The notes below the pieces were generated by a model. That model did not search any database. It was given only the letters and a program-made list of their open reading frames with translations, and had not been told where the DNA came from. A DNA stretch of 48,769 bases from a bacterium (lineage in GTDB: Bacteria; Bacillota_I; Bacilli_A; RF39; UBA660). Shown here in pieces: positions 20,463 through 28,976 of the stretch (position 1 is its first letter; each line of letters begins with the position of its first letter). The DNA lies in assembly GCA_029007115.1 (NCBI GenBank), contig JAQXHG010000008.1, forward strand, positions 1 to 48,769, read 5' to 3'. The translations under genes were made by a program, and so were the position numbers.

Positions 20463-21290
20463 TTATTTTGCCTCACTTATAAATTTTATATAATTTTCAT
20501 ATCTCCAAGTAGGAATTTTACCAGATTCTACTAATTTTATTATCTGACATCCATCTTCCTTAACATGACTACAACTTCTATACTTACATGGCTTTTTAAA
20601 ATCTTTATAATATGTTTTAATATCTTTTTTATCAATGTTTATATCTAACGAACTAAATCCTGGAGTATCAGCTATAAGACCATCATTAACTTCAAGTAAT
20701 TCAACTAATCTTGTAGTATGTTTTCCCCTACCTAAAGATAATGATATTTCTCCGGTTTTTAATTTTAAAGATGCATCTATTCTATTTAATAAACTAGATT
20801 TTCCAGCACCAGTTTGACCACATAATGCCACTGTTGAGCCTTTAAATTCTTTTTTAATCTTGCTTACACTAGTATTTACGTAAACTTTTACACCTATTTT
20901 TCTATAATAACTAATATATTTTTTTATTTCTATTTTTTCTTTTGGTTTAATCATATCCATTTTAGTTATTATAATAATAGGCTCTATTTTATTAGCATAA
21001 GCAATTATTAAAAATTTATCTATAAGATAAGTTGAGAAAGTAGGAATAGATGTACTCATGACTATTAATAACTTATCAATATTAGCAATAAGTGGTCTTT
21101 CTAAATAGTTTTTTCTTTTTTCTACTTTCTCTATAGTTTTTGTATTAATATCAACAACAACATTATCACCAACTACTGGAAAAACTTTTTGATTTCTAAG
21201 TTTTCCTCTAGTTCGTGTATCTATAATAGTATTATTTTCAAGTAATACTTTATGAAGTGATGCATTAATACACATTATTTTACCTTTCAT
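20463..21290 (-). CDS. rsgA: small ribosomal subunit biogenesis GTPase RsgA
   Basis: A 275-residue circularly permuted GTPase that acts in late 30S maturation. An N-terminal OB fold is followed by G4 (TKMD, 109-112), then G1 (GQTGAGKS, 158-165), G2 (GRGKHTTR) and G3 (DTPG, 208-211), and a C-terminal zinc motif (CKYRSCSHVKEDGC). The ribosome site GGGG lies seven bases before the ATG and overlaps the end of prkC. Confidence 0.97.
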   Translation of the reverse strand: MKGKIMCINASLHKVLLENNTIIDTRTRGKLRNQKVFPVVGDNVVVDINTKTIEKVEKRKNYLERPLIANIDKLLIVMSTSIPTFSTYLIDKFLIIAYANKIEPIIIITKMDMIKPKEKIEIKKYISYYRKIGVKVYVNTSVSKIKKEFKGSTVALCGQTGAGKSSLLNRIDASLKLKTGEISLSLGRGKHTTRLVELLEVNDGLIADTPGFSSLDINIDKKDIKTYYKDFKKPCKYRSCSHVKEDGCQIIKLVESGKIPTWRYENYIKFISEAK

Positions 21291-21292
21291 AT

Positions 21293-23059
21293 TTATTCCC
21301 CTGTTTCTGGTATTTCTTCTGTTATTTCACCTGGAAGATCCTCTTCTACATCAGGCTTTATTGCAACTGTTATTACAAGCGTTGCTCCTGGAGTCACAAC
21401 TGAAGATGCTGCTCTACTTTGTTTTAATATAGTACCCTCATCTACAGTAGTTGTAGTTTGATACTTATATTCTAATTTTAATTCATGTTTTTTTGCAAAT
21501 TCTTCAATTTTATCAATTGTATATCCTTTAGTAAAATCAGGATATTTATATTCAACTTCTGGTATAACTATTGTAATAGTTTCTCCTAATTTACTTTGTT
21601 CATTTTTAGCTGGTATTGTTCTTAAAACAGTATCTTCTTTGGCTTTTTTATCTTCATCTACCTTTTCTGTTTCAACAATAACATTACATTCACACTGAGC
21701 CTCTATTTTACCTTTTGCAACTAAATAATTCTCACCAGTAAAATCCTCTACAACATAAACCCCTTCTCCTGATGATATATATAATATAACCTTAGTTCCA
21801 CTTTTTCTCTTACTACCAATTTCAGGACTCGTTTGTACAACTTTCCCTTCATCAATAGTATCACTTGATATATATTTATATTCTGTTTCCACATCAAATC
21901 CAGCATCTACAAGTTTATTTGAAGCTTCAACTGGTTCCAAATTTGAAACATCAGGTATTACTATATTCTTAATTTCAGTCTTTTCAAAATATATAGTTAT
22001 TGCTACTGTAGTAATTAGCACGAGCGCAGTAAATATACTAACTAAAATAATTAAAAGTTTATTACTTTTTACTGGCTCAGCAATATCTTCAAAGTCTTCC
22101 TCTTCTTCATTAACTTCTTTTTTTGCTTTTTTCTTAGTAGTTTCCTTAACCTTACTTACCTCTTCATCTAATACTTTAGTTTCTTCTAAGTCATTCTCAG
22201 GATATTTATATATAAATCTTTTTTCATCCTTCCTTGATTCATCTAATGCAGTCATTAAATCTTGATGCATCTCTCTTGCATCAGTATATCTATTTTTAGG
22301 ATTTTTAGCAGTAGATTTAATTATAATATTCTCAATAGATTGAGGAATACTTGAATTAGCTTTTCTTACACTTGGTAATGGCTCCTTTAAATGCTTTAAA
22401 GCTATTTCTACTGCATTATCACCTTTATATGGAACAAGACCTGTTAATAATTCATACATCATTATTCCCATAGAATAAATATCACTTCTTATCGTAGAAC
22501 CTTTTCCCTGAGCTTGCTCTGGTGGAAGATAATGTACAGTTCCCATAACTGAATTAGTTTGTGTCAATTGAGTGGAATTTAATGCAGTCGCAACACCAAA
22601 ATCAGTTATTTTAATCATTCCATTAGATAAAATCATTATGTTTTGTGGCTTTATATCTCTATGAATTATATACGCATCATGTGCATGTGCCATACCATCA
22701 GTAAGTTGGAGCATTATATCAACTACTTCAGTTATAGATAAATGTCCTCGCTGTTTCAACACTTGTTTTAAAGTCTTACCATCAACATACTCCATAACAA
22801 TGTAATATTGTCCATCATCTTCACCAACATCATACATTTCTACAATATTAGGATGAGATAAACTTGATGCTGATAGCGCCTCCCTTTGAAATCTTCTTAC
22901 GAACTTTTCATCATTTGCAAGATCCCCTCTTAAAACTTTAACAGCAACTTTTCTATCTAATATAGTATCATGTGCTAAATAAACATTAGCCATTCCACCT
23001 TCGCCCAATGTCTTAATTATTTGATATCTATCATTAATTTTAGATCCTTTTACTATCAC
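21293..23059 (-). CDS. prkC: PASTA-domain Ser/Thr protein kinase
   Basis: A 588-residue membrane kinase. The N-terminal Hanks-type domain has the glycine loop GEGGMANV (19-26), Lys41, the catalytic loop HRDIKPQN (133-140) and DFG (153-155). A charged linker leads to one TM helix at about 330-355, then three extracellular PASTA repeats that in relatives bind muropeptides. It ends in an acidic tail. In Bacillota, PrkC and its phosphatase link the state of the cell wall to growth and spore germination, which fits the spore genes nearby. GTG start, two bases after the prpC stop. Confidence 0.96.
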   Translation of the reverse strand: MIVKGSKINDRYQIIKTLGEGGMANVYLAHDTILDRKVAVKVLRGDLANDEKFVRRFQREALSASSLSHPNIVEMYDVGEDDGQYYIVMEYVDGKTLKQVLKQRGHLSITEVVDIMLQLTDGMAHAHDAYIIHRDIKPQNIMILSNGMIKITDFGVATALNSTQLTQTNSVMGTVHYLPPEQAQGKGSTIRSDIYSMGIMMYELLTGLVPYKGDNAVEIALKHLKEPLPSVRKANSSIPQSIENIIIKSTAKNPKNRYTDAREMHQDLMTALDESRKDEKRFIYKYPENDLEETKVLDEEVSKVKETTKKKAKKEVNEEEEDFEDIAEPVKSNKLLIILVSIFTALVLITTVAITIYFEKTEIKNIVIPDVSNLEPVEASNKLVDAGFDVETEYKYISSDTIDEGKVVQTSPEIGSKRKSGTKVILYISSGEGVYVVEDFTGENYLVAKGKIEAQCECNVIVETEKVDEDKKAKEDTVLRTIPAKNEQSKLGETITIVIPEVEYKYPDFTKGYTIDKIEEFAKKHELKLEYKYQTTTTVDEGTILKQSRAASSVVTPGATLVITVAIKPDVEEDLPGEITEEIPETGE

Positions 23060-23061
23060 AC

Positions 23062-23799
23062 TTATTCACCACCAAATCTTATACAAGCAATTGTAATATT
23101 ATCTAGCCCCCCACGCATATTTGCTTTCATTATCATTTTTCCAACTTGCTCTTCCAAATCAAGTTCACTATCATTTAATATTTTTTCTATTTGTTCAGAT
23201 GTTAACATATTTGTAAGTCCATCACTACACAAGAATATACCATCTACATTAGTTTCAACATCAAATATATCAATTTCTATTTCTTCAGCAGCACCAAGTG
23301 CTTTCATAAGTACATTTTTTTGTGGATGCACTTTCGCAGCACTTTCTGTTAATTCCCCATTTTCAAGTAACATATTTACTAATGTGTGATCTTTAGTAAC
23401 TTTATACAATTTACCGTTTTTAATTACATAACCACTTGAATCACCTATATTTCCAAATAACAAGAACTCTTTTGTATATATGCAACATACACAAGTAGTA
23501 CCAAGCCCACTTGCATCTACATGCTCTTCTGCATATCTAAGTATTTTAACATTTATTTCATCTATTATTTCTTTTAACCAAACAACAGCTTCTTCTTTAC
23601 TACCAATACTTGATAATTCACCAAATCTTTTTCCAAGTTCATTTACTACCAAAGAACTAGCAACCTCTCCTGCTTTATGTCCACCCATTCCATCAGCAAC
23701 TACACATAATAATTCATTGTTTTGATTTTTAACTATCGTAACAGAATCTTCATTATGACTTCTTACTTTTCCTGGGTCTGTTTGATAAAATATTTTCAT
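23062..23799 (-). CDS. prpC: PP2C-family protein phosphatase
   Basis: About 245 residues, a metal-dependent Ser/Thr phosphatase that reverses PrkC phosphorylation. PP2C motifs are present: TDPGKVRSHNEDS, VVADGMGGHKAGEVAS, GNIGDSSGY, LCSDGLTNML and a final GGLDNITIACI. The ATG at 23799 is chosen because AAGGAG lies seven bases upstream; an in-frame start at 23820 would overlap rlmN. Confidence 0.95.
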   Translation of the reverse strand: MKIFYQTDPGKVRSHNEDSVTIVKNQNNELLCVVADGMGGHKAGEVASSLVVNELGKRFGELSSIGSKEEAVVWLKEIIDEINVKILRYAEEHVDASGLGTTCVCCIYTKEFLLFGNIGDSSGYVIKNGKLYKVTKDHTLVNMLLENGELTESAAKVHPQKNVLMKALGAAEEIEIDIFDVETNVDGIFLCSDGLTNMLTSEQIEKILNDSELDLEEQVGKMIMKANMRGGLDNITIACIRFGGE

Positions 23800-23803
23800 A
23801 CTA

Positions 23804-24823
23804 TTACTCCTTTTCCGCATTTGCTCTTAGTTGTCCACAAGCAGCTGATAAATTGCCACCCATTTCTTTCCTAATTGTAACATTAATATTATTCTTTTTA
23901 AGTATATCATAAAATCTTTTTATTTTAAAGTTATTACTTCTTTTAAGTTCAAAATGAGTAGTCTCATTATAAGGTATTAAATTTACATACATAAGTTTAC
24001 CCCTAATTAAATTTGCAAGTTCTTCTGCACATTTATCACTATCATTTATACCCTCTAACATAATATATTCTATTGTTACTCTTCTATTAGTTTTATTTAT
24101 ATAATAATCTAATGCTTCCATTAATTTTTCTATTTTGAATCCGTGATTAACTTTCATTATCCTATCTCTTATTTCATTATTTGGTGCATGTAAACTAACT
24201 GCCAAGTTTACACCAGTTTCAAGATCAGCAAATTCATAAATTTTTGGAACAATACCACAAGTAGATATTGTCAAATGTCTTTGTCCAATCGCAATCATTT
24301 TATTGTTTGTAACCACACTTATAAATCTTTTGATATTATTAAAGTTATCAAACGGCTCTCCTATTCCCATAACAACTACACTATCTATTCTAATATTTTC
24401 TATTTTTGATACACATATTATTTGTCCAACTAACTCATCAAGAGTTAAATCTCTTACTTTTTTTAATCTTCCACTTTCGCAAAATGAACAACCCATATTA
24501 CAACCAACTTGACTAGATACGCATAAAGAATAACCATAATCATGATTCATTAAAACACACTCTACACGATTACCATCAATAAGTTCAAGTAAATATTTAT
24601 TTGCAAGTTCACTTTTTTCAGCAATTACTAATTTTGGTAACTTAAAAAACATATTTTTATTTAAAAATTCAATTAATTTTTTACTTAAATTACTCATCAT
24701 ACTAAAATCAGTAACATTATGCTCATAAACCCACTGTATTATTTGAGTAGCATTATATTTTTTAAAACCATTTTCTATTAAATAATTTTCTAACTCTTCT
24801 TGCGTAAAATCATAAAAATTCAT
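23804..24823 (-). CDS. rlmN: 23S rRNA/tRNA adenine-C2 methyltransferase
   Basis: About 339 residues, a radical-SAM enzyme that methylates C2 of A2503 in 23S rRNA and A37 in some tRNAs. The radical-SAM cluster motif is CNMGCSFC; MGIGEPFDN and a C-terminal CGQLRAN cysteine (the methyl-carrying partner) are intact. The second of two nearby ATGs (24823) has better spacing to AGGTGA than the one at 24829. First gene of the rlmN-to-rpe operon. Confidence 0.96.
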   Translation of the reverse strand: MNFYDFTQEELENYLIENGFKKYNATQIIQWVYEHNVTDFSMMSNLSKKLIEFLNKNMFFKLPKLVIAEKSELANKYLLELIDGNRVECVLMNHDYGYSLCVSSQVGCNMGCSFCESGRLKKVRDLTLDELVGQIICVSKIENIRIDSVVVMGIGEPFDNFNNIKRFISVVTNNKMIAIGQRHLTISTCGIVPKIYEFADLETGVNLAVSLHAPNNEIRDRIMKVNHGFKIEKLMEALDYYINKTNRRVTIEYIMLEGINDSDKCAEELANLIRGKLMYVNLIPYNETTHFELKRSNNFKIKRFYDILKKNNINVTIRKEMGGNLSAACGQLRANAEKE

Positions 24824-24893
24824 ATTCATTCACCTATATAAATTATACATTAAAAATATATATTTTTATAGTAATTTATTTACAATAATATAA

Positions 24894-24922
24894 TAAAAAA
24901 GAAATATCAGCAAAGATATTCC
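24894..24922 (-). terminator. intrinsic terminator after alaS
   Basis: An 8-bp stem (GGAATATC with GATATTTC, one G-U pair) is followed by TTTTTT on the minus strand, directly after the alaS stop. Confidence 0.88.
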
Positions 24923-26667
24923 TATTCTAAAACAGCTTTTATTCTTCTTACACCCGCAGAACTTGCTTCTTCTTTTTTTATTTTAAATTTACCAAGTTCA
25001 CTTGTATTTTTAACATGAGGACCACCACATAATTCATGAGATATATTTCCAATTGAATATACTGTTACCACATCTGGATATTTTTCAATAAACATACACT
25101 CAGCGCCTGATTTAATAGCATCTTCTTTATTCATTTCTTTAACAGTTACATCAAGTTTCTCATTTATCCATTTATTTACAAGCTCTTCAGTTTTTAATTT
25201 TTCTTCTTCACTTAATTTATGATCACAACTAAAATCAAATCTTAATCTTTCAGTTGTTATATTACTTCCTTTTTGATGAACATCACTTCCTACGACTTGT
25301 TTTAAAGCTGCATTTAATAAATGAGTTGCTGTATGATATTTTATTTCTATTTCTCCATTTCCACCAAGACCACCCTTAAATTGACCAGCAGATGCTGTTC
25401 TAGATAATTCTTGATGTTTCTTAAATTTTTCTTTAAAACCTTCTTCATCAACTTTAAGATTTCTCTCACTTGCAAGCTCTATAGTAAGTTCAATTGGAAA
25501 ACCATAAGTATCATATAACTTAAATGCATTTTGAGCATCTATATCACTATTATCTCTCGTTATTTTTTCAAATTCTCTTAGTCCTTTTTCTAAAGTCCTA
25601 TTAAATTTCTCTTTTTCATTTTTTAGTACTTCTAATACAACATTTCTATTTTCTTTAATCTCACTATAGTAATTTTCATATTTATCCATTATAGCACAAG
25701 CAATTTTACTATCCCAATCACTAGATATATCAATATTTAAACTCTTAGCATGCCTTATTGCTCTTCTAATAAGTCTTCTTAGTATATAACCTTGTCCTAC
25801 ATTACTTGGTTTAATAGATGAATAATCCGCACTTATAAATACGCTTGTTCTAATATGATCGGCAATTATTCTCATACTCTTTTCATTACCCTCATATGGT
25901 AAATTAGATATTTTACATATTAAATCAATTATATCTTTCCAAATACTTGATAAGTAGTTATCATTTACACCCTCTAAAATAGCAGTAACTCTCTCAACAC
26001 CCATACCTGTATCAACATTTTTATTTTGAAGTAACTGCATAGAACCATCTTCATTATGATTATATTGCATAAATACATCATTCCATATTTCTACCCATCT
26101 TTCATCTTCTGGATCAAATTTTTCTGGTATCTCATCACTACTTCTAAAATAAAACATTTCACTATCTGGGCCACATAATCCAGGTAATTCTAAATTTGGC
26201 CACCAATTATCTTCTTTTGTTTCTGCAATTCTATTTTCAGGTATTCCAAGACTCATCCATATTTCTTTTGCTTCTATATCTTTTGGTGCAATTTCATTTC
26301 CTGCAAATATTGTAACTGCTAATCTATTTACTGGAATATTTAATACTTTAGTTAAAAATTCAAAACTCCAAGTAATTGCTTCTTTCTTAAAATAATCTCC
26401 TAAAGACCAATTACCAAGCATTTCAAAAAAAGTATGATGATATGAATCTCCAATTGAATCTAAATCATTCGTTCTAATACACTTTTGATAATCACATAAT
26501 CTTTTACCATATGGATGTGGTTTGCCTTTTAAATATGGTGTTATTGGTTGCATACCAGCAGTGTTAAATAATACAGTATTATCATTTTCTGGTACTACTG
26601 GAGCACTAGGTATTTGTTTATGTCCTTTACTTACAAAAAAATCAATATACAAATCTTTTAAATTCAT
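24922..26667 (-). CDS. alaS: compact alanyl-tRNA synthetase
   Basis: A 581-residue AlaRS against about 870 for the usual bacterial enzyme. The class II catalytic domain is complete (TAGMQPITPYLKG, HHTFFEMLGNWSLGDYF, motif 3 GYILRRLIRRAIRHA). The editing-domain zinc ligands are present (HTATH at 445-449, CGGPH at 547-551). The beta-barrel that normally precedes the HxxxH motif is replaced by a short Gly-rich link (FKGGLGGNGEIEI), and the protein ends after RRIKAVLE, so the coiled coil and C-Ala domain are absent. Short AlaRS of this kind are known in some reduced or uncultured bacteria. The reading frame is clean and a terminator follows, so it is not a truncation by mutation. Controlled by the T-box upstream. 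Confidence 0.95.
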   Translation of the reverse strand: MNLKDLYIDFFVSKGHKQIPSAPVVPENDNTVLFNTAGMQPITPYLKGKPHPYGKRLCDYQKCIRTNDLDSIGDSYHHTFFEMLGNWSLGDYFKKEAITWSFEFLTKVLNIPVNRLAVTIFAGNEIAPKDIEAKEIWMSLGIPENRIAETKEDNWWPNLELPGLCGPDSEMFYFRSSDEIPEKFDPEDERWVEIWNDVFMQYNHNEDGSMQLLQNKNVDTGMGVERVTAILEGVNDNYLSSIWKDIIDLICKISNLPYEGNEKSMRIIADHIRTSVFISADYSSIKPSNVGQGYILRRLIRRAIRHAKSLNIDISSDWDSKIACAIMDKYENYYSEIKENRNVVLEVLKNEKEKFNRTLEKGLREFEKITRDNSDIDAQNAFKLYDTYGFPIELTIELASERNLKVDEEGFKEKFKKHQELSRTASAGQFKGGLGGNGEIEIKYHTATHLLNAALKQVVGSDVHQKGSNITTERLRFDFSCDHKLSEEEKLKTEELVNKWINEKLDVTVKEMNKEDAIKSGAECMFIEKYPDVVTVYSIGNISHELCGGPHVKNTSELGKFKIKKEEASSAGVRRIKAVLE

Positions 26668-26686
26668 AATCTTTCCTCCCTAAAAT

Positions 26687-26875
26687 AAAAAAGAATGGTA
26701 TAAAGGAGTTGATTAACAACGGTACCATCCTTTTATTTAACTTAATTTTGATAACGCCTATTTCGCGTGAGCAATTAACTCATAAGAGAAAGTAGCTTCA
26801 AATAATTTCTATATTAGTTTCCACCAAACACTAACTCTCTATAAAAGAAAATTACTCTACTAGTCTTTCAATGAA
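26687..26875 (-). promoter_or_regulatory. T-box riboswitch, Ala-specific
   Basis: The alaS leader has a Stem I closed by AGAGA/TCTCT with GGTGGAAACTAATATAG in its upper part, and a specifier codon GCT (Ala) at 26794-26796. The T-box sequence AGGATGGTACCG (about 26720-26731) offers TGGT to pair with the ACCA end of uncharged tRNA-Ala. The competing terminator pairs GGATGGTA with TACCATTC and runs into TTTTTT (26687-26692). Uncharged tRNA-Ala therefore raises alaS expression. Confidence 0.94.
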
Positions 26876-26878
26876 GTT

Positions 26879-26907
26879 AATATATCAAAAATATTAATTT
26901 TTTTCAA
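26879..26907 (-). promoter_or_regulatory. sigma-A promoter of the alaS T-box transcript
   Basis: The minus strand carries TTGAAA, a 17-nt spacer and TATATT, directly before the T-box leader and just after the end of the spoVAE gene. Confidence 0.75.
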
Positions 26908-26913
26908 GTTTTT

Positions 26914-27264
26914 TTAGTGTTTTACTTTAAAAAATATACTAATTATAAACGCCATACAAATTGCAATACTAAGTCCCGCTGATGCATTTACAAGTATTCC
27001 TTTAAATAAACCAATTACACCATATTTTAAATATCCCTCACTCGCTCCACTTACAAGCAAGTAACCAAAATTCAAGATAGGAACGCATGCACCTGCATGA
27101 AATATATCAATTATTTTATCATAAATTTTAAATCCAGATAAAATACAGCCAATAACAACTAAACCTGTATTAATATGACCGGGAGTTAATTTAGTTTTTT
27201 CAATTACATATTGTGATATTGCACATACAACACCACAATACAAATAAGATAATAAATATGTCAA
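26914..27264 (-). CDS. spoVAE: stage V sporulation protein AE
   Basis: A 116-residue integral membrane protein with three or four TM helices, of the SpoVAC/SpoVAEb family (PILNFGYLLVSGASEGYLKYG motif). With SpoVAC and SpoVAD it forms the channel that moves Ca-dipicolinate into the forespore and out at germination. It starts with TTG behind GGAGGTG and overlaps the spoVAD TGA stop (TTGA). No clear terminator follows before the alaS promoter. Confidence 0.93.
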   Translation of the reverse strand: MTYLLSYLYCGVVCAISQYVIEKTKLTPGHINTGLVVIGCILSGFKIYDKIIDIFHAGACVPILNFGYLLVSGASEGYLKYGVIGLFKGILVNASAGLSIAICMAFIISIFFKVKH

Positions 27265-28235
27265 TTTGACACCTCCAAACTAATTGCATGTGCAATTGAA
27301 GGTATTGGTAATTTTAAATTTGTACTAATTACTGAATGTAAAGACCCAGTACCTATTACTAATATCTTCTTATATTGTTTTTGTTTTAAAATATAGTCAA
27401 ATAATACAAGTGGCAAACATACAGGACCACTAGCTCCAGCAAAAATATTATCTTCATTATAAAATATACTACCAGAGTCAATAATGTTATTAAGTTTTTC
27501 TTTAGTTACGTCATTATAGTATTCTTTTACAATTTCTATTCCATATATTCCAAGATCACCTGTCAATATTAAATCATAATAATTACTTTTTCTTTTTGTT
27601 TCTTTTAAATGTTTAATTAAAGTTTCACTACAAGCACTTGCCATAGCTGATCCCATATCATTAGTATCTTTATGATTAGTTGTTATAACACTACCAATAG
27701 TGGCCGATTCTATCTTTATTTTTGATTTTGTATTATTTAAAAGTACAGCTACACTACCACTTGCTGTTAATGTATTAGTTCTTTTTCTAAGTGCTCCATA
27801 TTCAATTGGAAATCTAAATTGTTTTTCACTTACTAAATTATGTGATGAAGAAGAAACAATAACATTTGAATTACTTCTTCCATTTATAAACATACTTCCA
27901 ATTACCATTCCTTCAATAAATGATGCACAAGCTGAATATATACCTAAAGTTGGAATCAAAAATTTATTTGATGCTAAAGTTGATGAGAGTATTTGATTTT
28001 GAAGATCTCCATTTATTAAGATATCTATTTTATCATTAGTTATTTTTGTTTTTTCTAAAAGTCCATCAATTACTATTTCTTGATATTTAGACTCACATAA
28101 TTCTACACATTTTTGTCCCATATAATAATCATTTTTAAAATAATCTACATCATTTAATACTATTGGAGTGTATTTATCACTAGCAAGAAGAGAATATTTA
28201 TCTTTTATATATACATTGTTAAAATAATATGTCAT
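27261..28235 (-). CDS. spoVAD: stage V sporulation protein AD
   Basis: A 324-residue thiolase-fold protein, close to the usual 338. SpoVAD binds dipicolinic acid on the inner spore membrane. Family marks include the Cys-containing GIYSACASFIEGMVIGS segment, a Gly-rich TASGSVAVLL segment and the C-terminal KKILVIGTGSLHS. The ATG overlaps the spoVAC stop by four bases (ATGA) and is preceded by AAGGAG. Confidence 0.95.
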   Translation of the reverse strand: MTYYFNNVYIKDKYSLLASDKYTPIVLNDVDYFKNDYYMGQKCVELCESKYQEIVIDGLLEKTKITNDKIDILINGDLQNQILSSTLASNKFLIPTLGIYSACASFIEGMVIGSMFINGRSNSNVIVSSSSHNLVSEKQFRFPIEYGALRKRTNTLTASGSVAVLLNNTKSKIKIESATIGSVITTNHKDTNDMGSAMASACSETLIKHLKETKRKSNYYDLILTGDLGIYGIEIVKEYYNDVTKEKLNNIIDSGSIFYNEDNIFAGASGPVCLPLVLFDYILKQKQYKKILVIGTGSLHSVISTNLKLPIPSIAHAISLEVSN

Positions 28236-28657
28236 ATTACACTCCTTATAAATCCAAATATTATTCCAAATACAACACCATATAGAATAATACTACCAGT
28301 TAATTTAAATATATTTGAACCAATTCCTCTTACAAAACCTTCTTTATTATTATCCATAGCAGAACTAGTCATACTATTAGCAAATCCAATTGATGGAACT
28401 ATTAATCCACATTTACAAATACTTAGTACTTTATCAAAAAAACCAAATCCTGTAAATATTGAACCAATTACCACTAGTACTATAAATACTGCTAAATATG
28501 AATCATTAGTATTCATAAAATTATCAAATATATTTGCAAGAAATTCTCCAAATACTCCAATTAATCCGCCACTTAAAAAAGCAACTAAAACATTTTTTGA
28601 AATATCGTCTTCTTTTATTACCTTTTTAATTATTTCATCATATTTTTCATTATTCAT
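28232..28657 (-). CDS. spoVAC: stage V sporulation protein AC
   Basis: A 141-residue membrane protein with four predicted TM helices and the family motif IVPSIGFANSMTSSA. SpoVAC is the mechanosensitive core of the dipicolinate channel. First gene of a minimal spoVAC-AD-AE operon without spoVAA, AB or AF, the clostridial-type set. GGTG precedes the ATG. A sigma-G promoter is expected but I could not identify one with confidence. Confidence 0.95.
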   Translation of the reverse strand: MNNEKYDEIIKKVIKEDDISKNVLVAFLSGGLIGVFGEFLANIFDNFMNTNDSYLAVFIVLVVIGSIFTGFGFFDKVLSICKCGLIVPSIGFANSMTSSAMDNNKEGFVRGIGSNIFKLTGSIILYGVVFGIIFGFIRSVI

Positions 28658-28709
28658 TATTTCACCATTATTAGTTTTTACTATTTTAATTTATTAATAC
28701 ACAAAATCG

Positions 28710-28738
28710 TTGTAAACATTAAAAAAATATGCTAAAAT
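28710..28738 (+). promoter_or_regulatory. sigma-A promoter of tRNA-Glu
   Basis: TTGTAA, a 17-nt spacer and TAAAAT lie 17 bases upstream of the tRNA on the plus strand. Confidence 0.85.
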
Positions 28739-28755
28739 GAATTTGTTCTTAAAAA

Positions 28756-28831
28756 GGCCCATTGGTGAAATGGTTAACACATCGCCCTCTCAAGGCGACA
28801 TTCATGGGTTCAAATCCCATATGGGTCACCA
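28756..28831 (+). tRNA. tRNA-Glu (anticodon CTC)
   Basis: A 76-nt tRNA with encoded CCA. The acceptor stem pairs GGCCCAT with ATGGGTC; the anticodon stem CGCC/GGCG closes the loop CTCTCAA, giving anticodon CTC, which reads GAG. The T-arm is ATGGG-TTCAAAT-CCCAT. The discriminator is A, as in B. subtilis tRNA-Glu. It is the only plus-strand gene here and has its own promoter and terminator. Confidence 0.96.
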
Positions 28832-28875
28832 AATTAAAAATTCCAAAACTATTTAGTTTTGAAAATAATAAATTG

Positions 28876-28897
28876 CTAACAGTAATGTTAGTTTTTT
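28876..28897 (+). terminator. intrinsic terminator after tRNA-Glu
   Basis: A 6-bp stem (CTAACA/TGTTAG, loop GTAA) is followed by TTTTTTG on the plus strand. Confidence 0.82.
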
Positions 28898-28927
28898 GTT
28901 TATAAAAGATTTTGTATATTATCAATT

Positions 28928-28955
28928 AAAAAGATTAGATTTTATAAATCTAATC
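28928..28955 (-). terminator. intrinsic terminator after the O-antigen ligase-like gene
   Basis: A 10-bp stem (GATTAGATTT with AAATCTAATC, 3-nt loop) is followed by TTTTT on the minus strand. Confidence 0.85.
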
Positions 28956-28976
28956 AATACTTTTATTAATATATAT

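Noticed and set aside
24922-26667. alaS as a truncated pseudogene
   Set aside because: The frame is clean, all catalytic and zinc motifs are present, and a T-box and terminator flank it; short AlaRS forms are known.
28658-28740. Sigma-G promoter for spoVAC
   Set aside because: An AGCATA box is present, but no matching -10 at the right spacing could be found.
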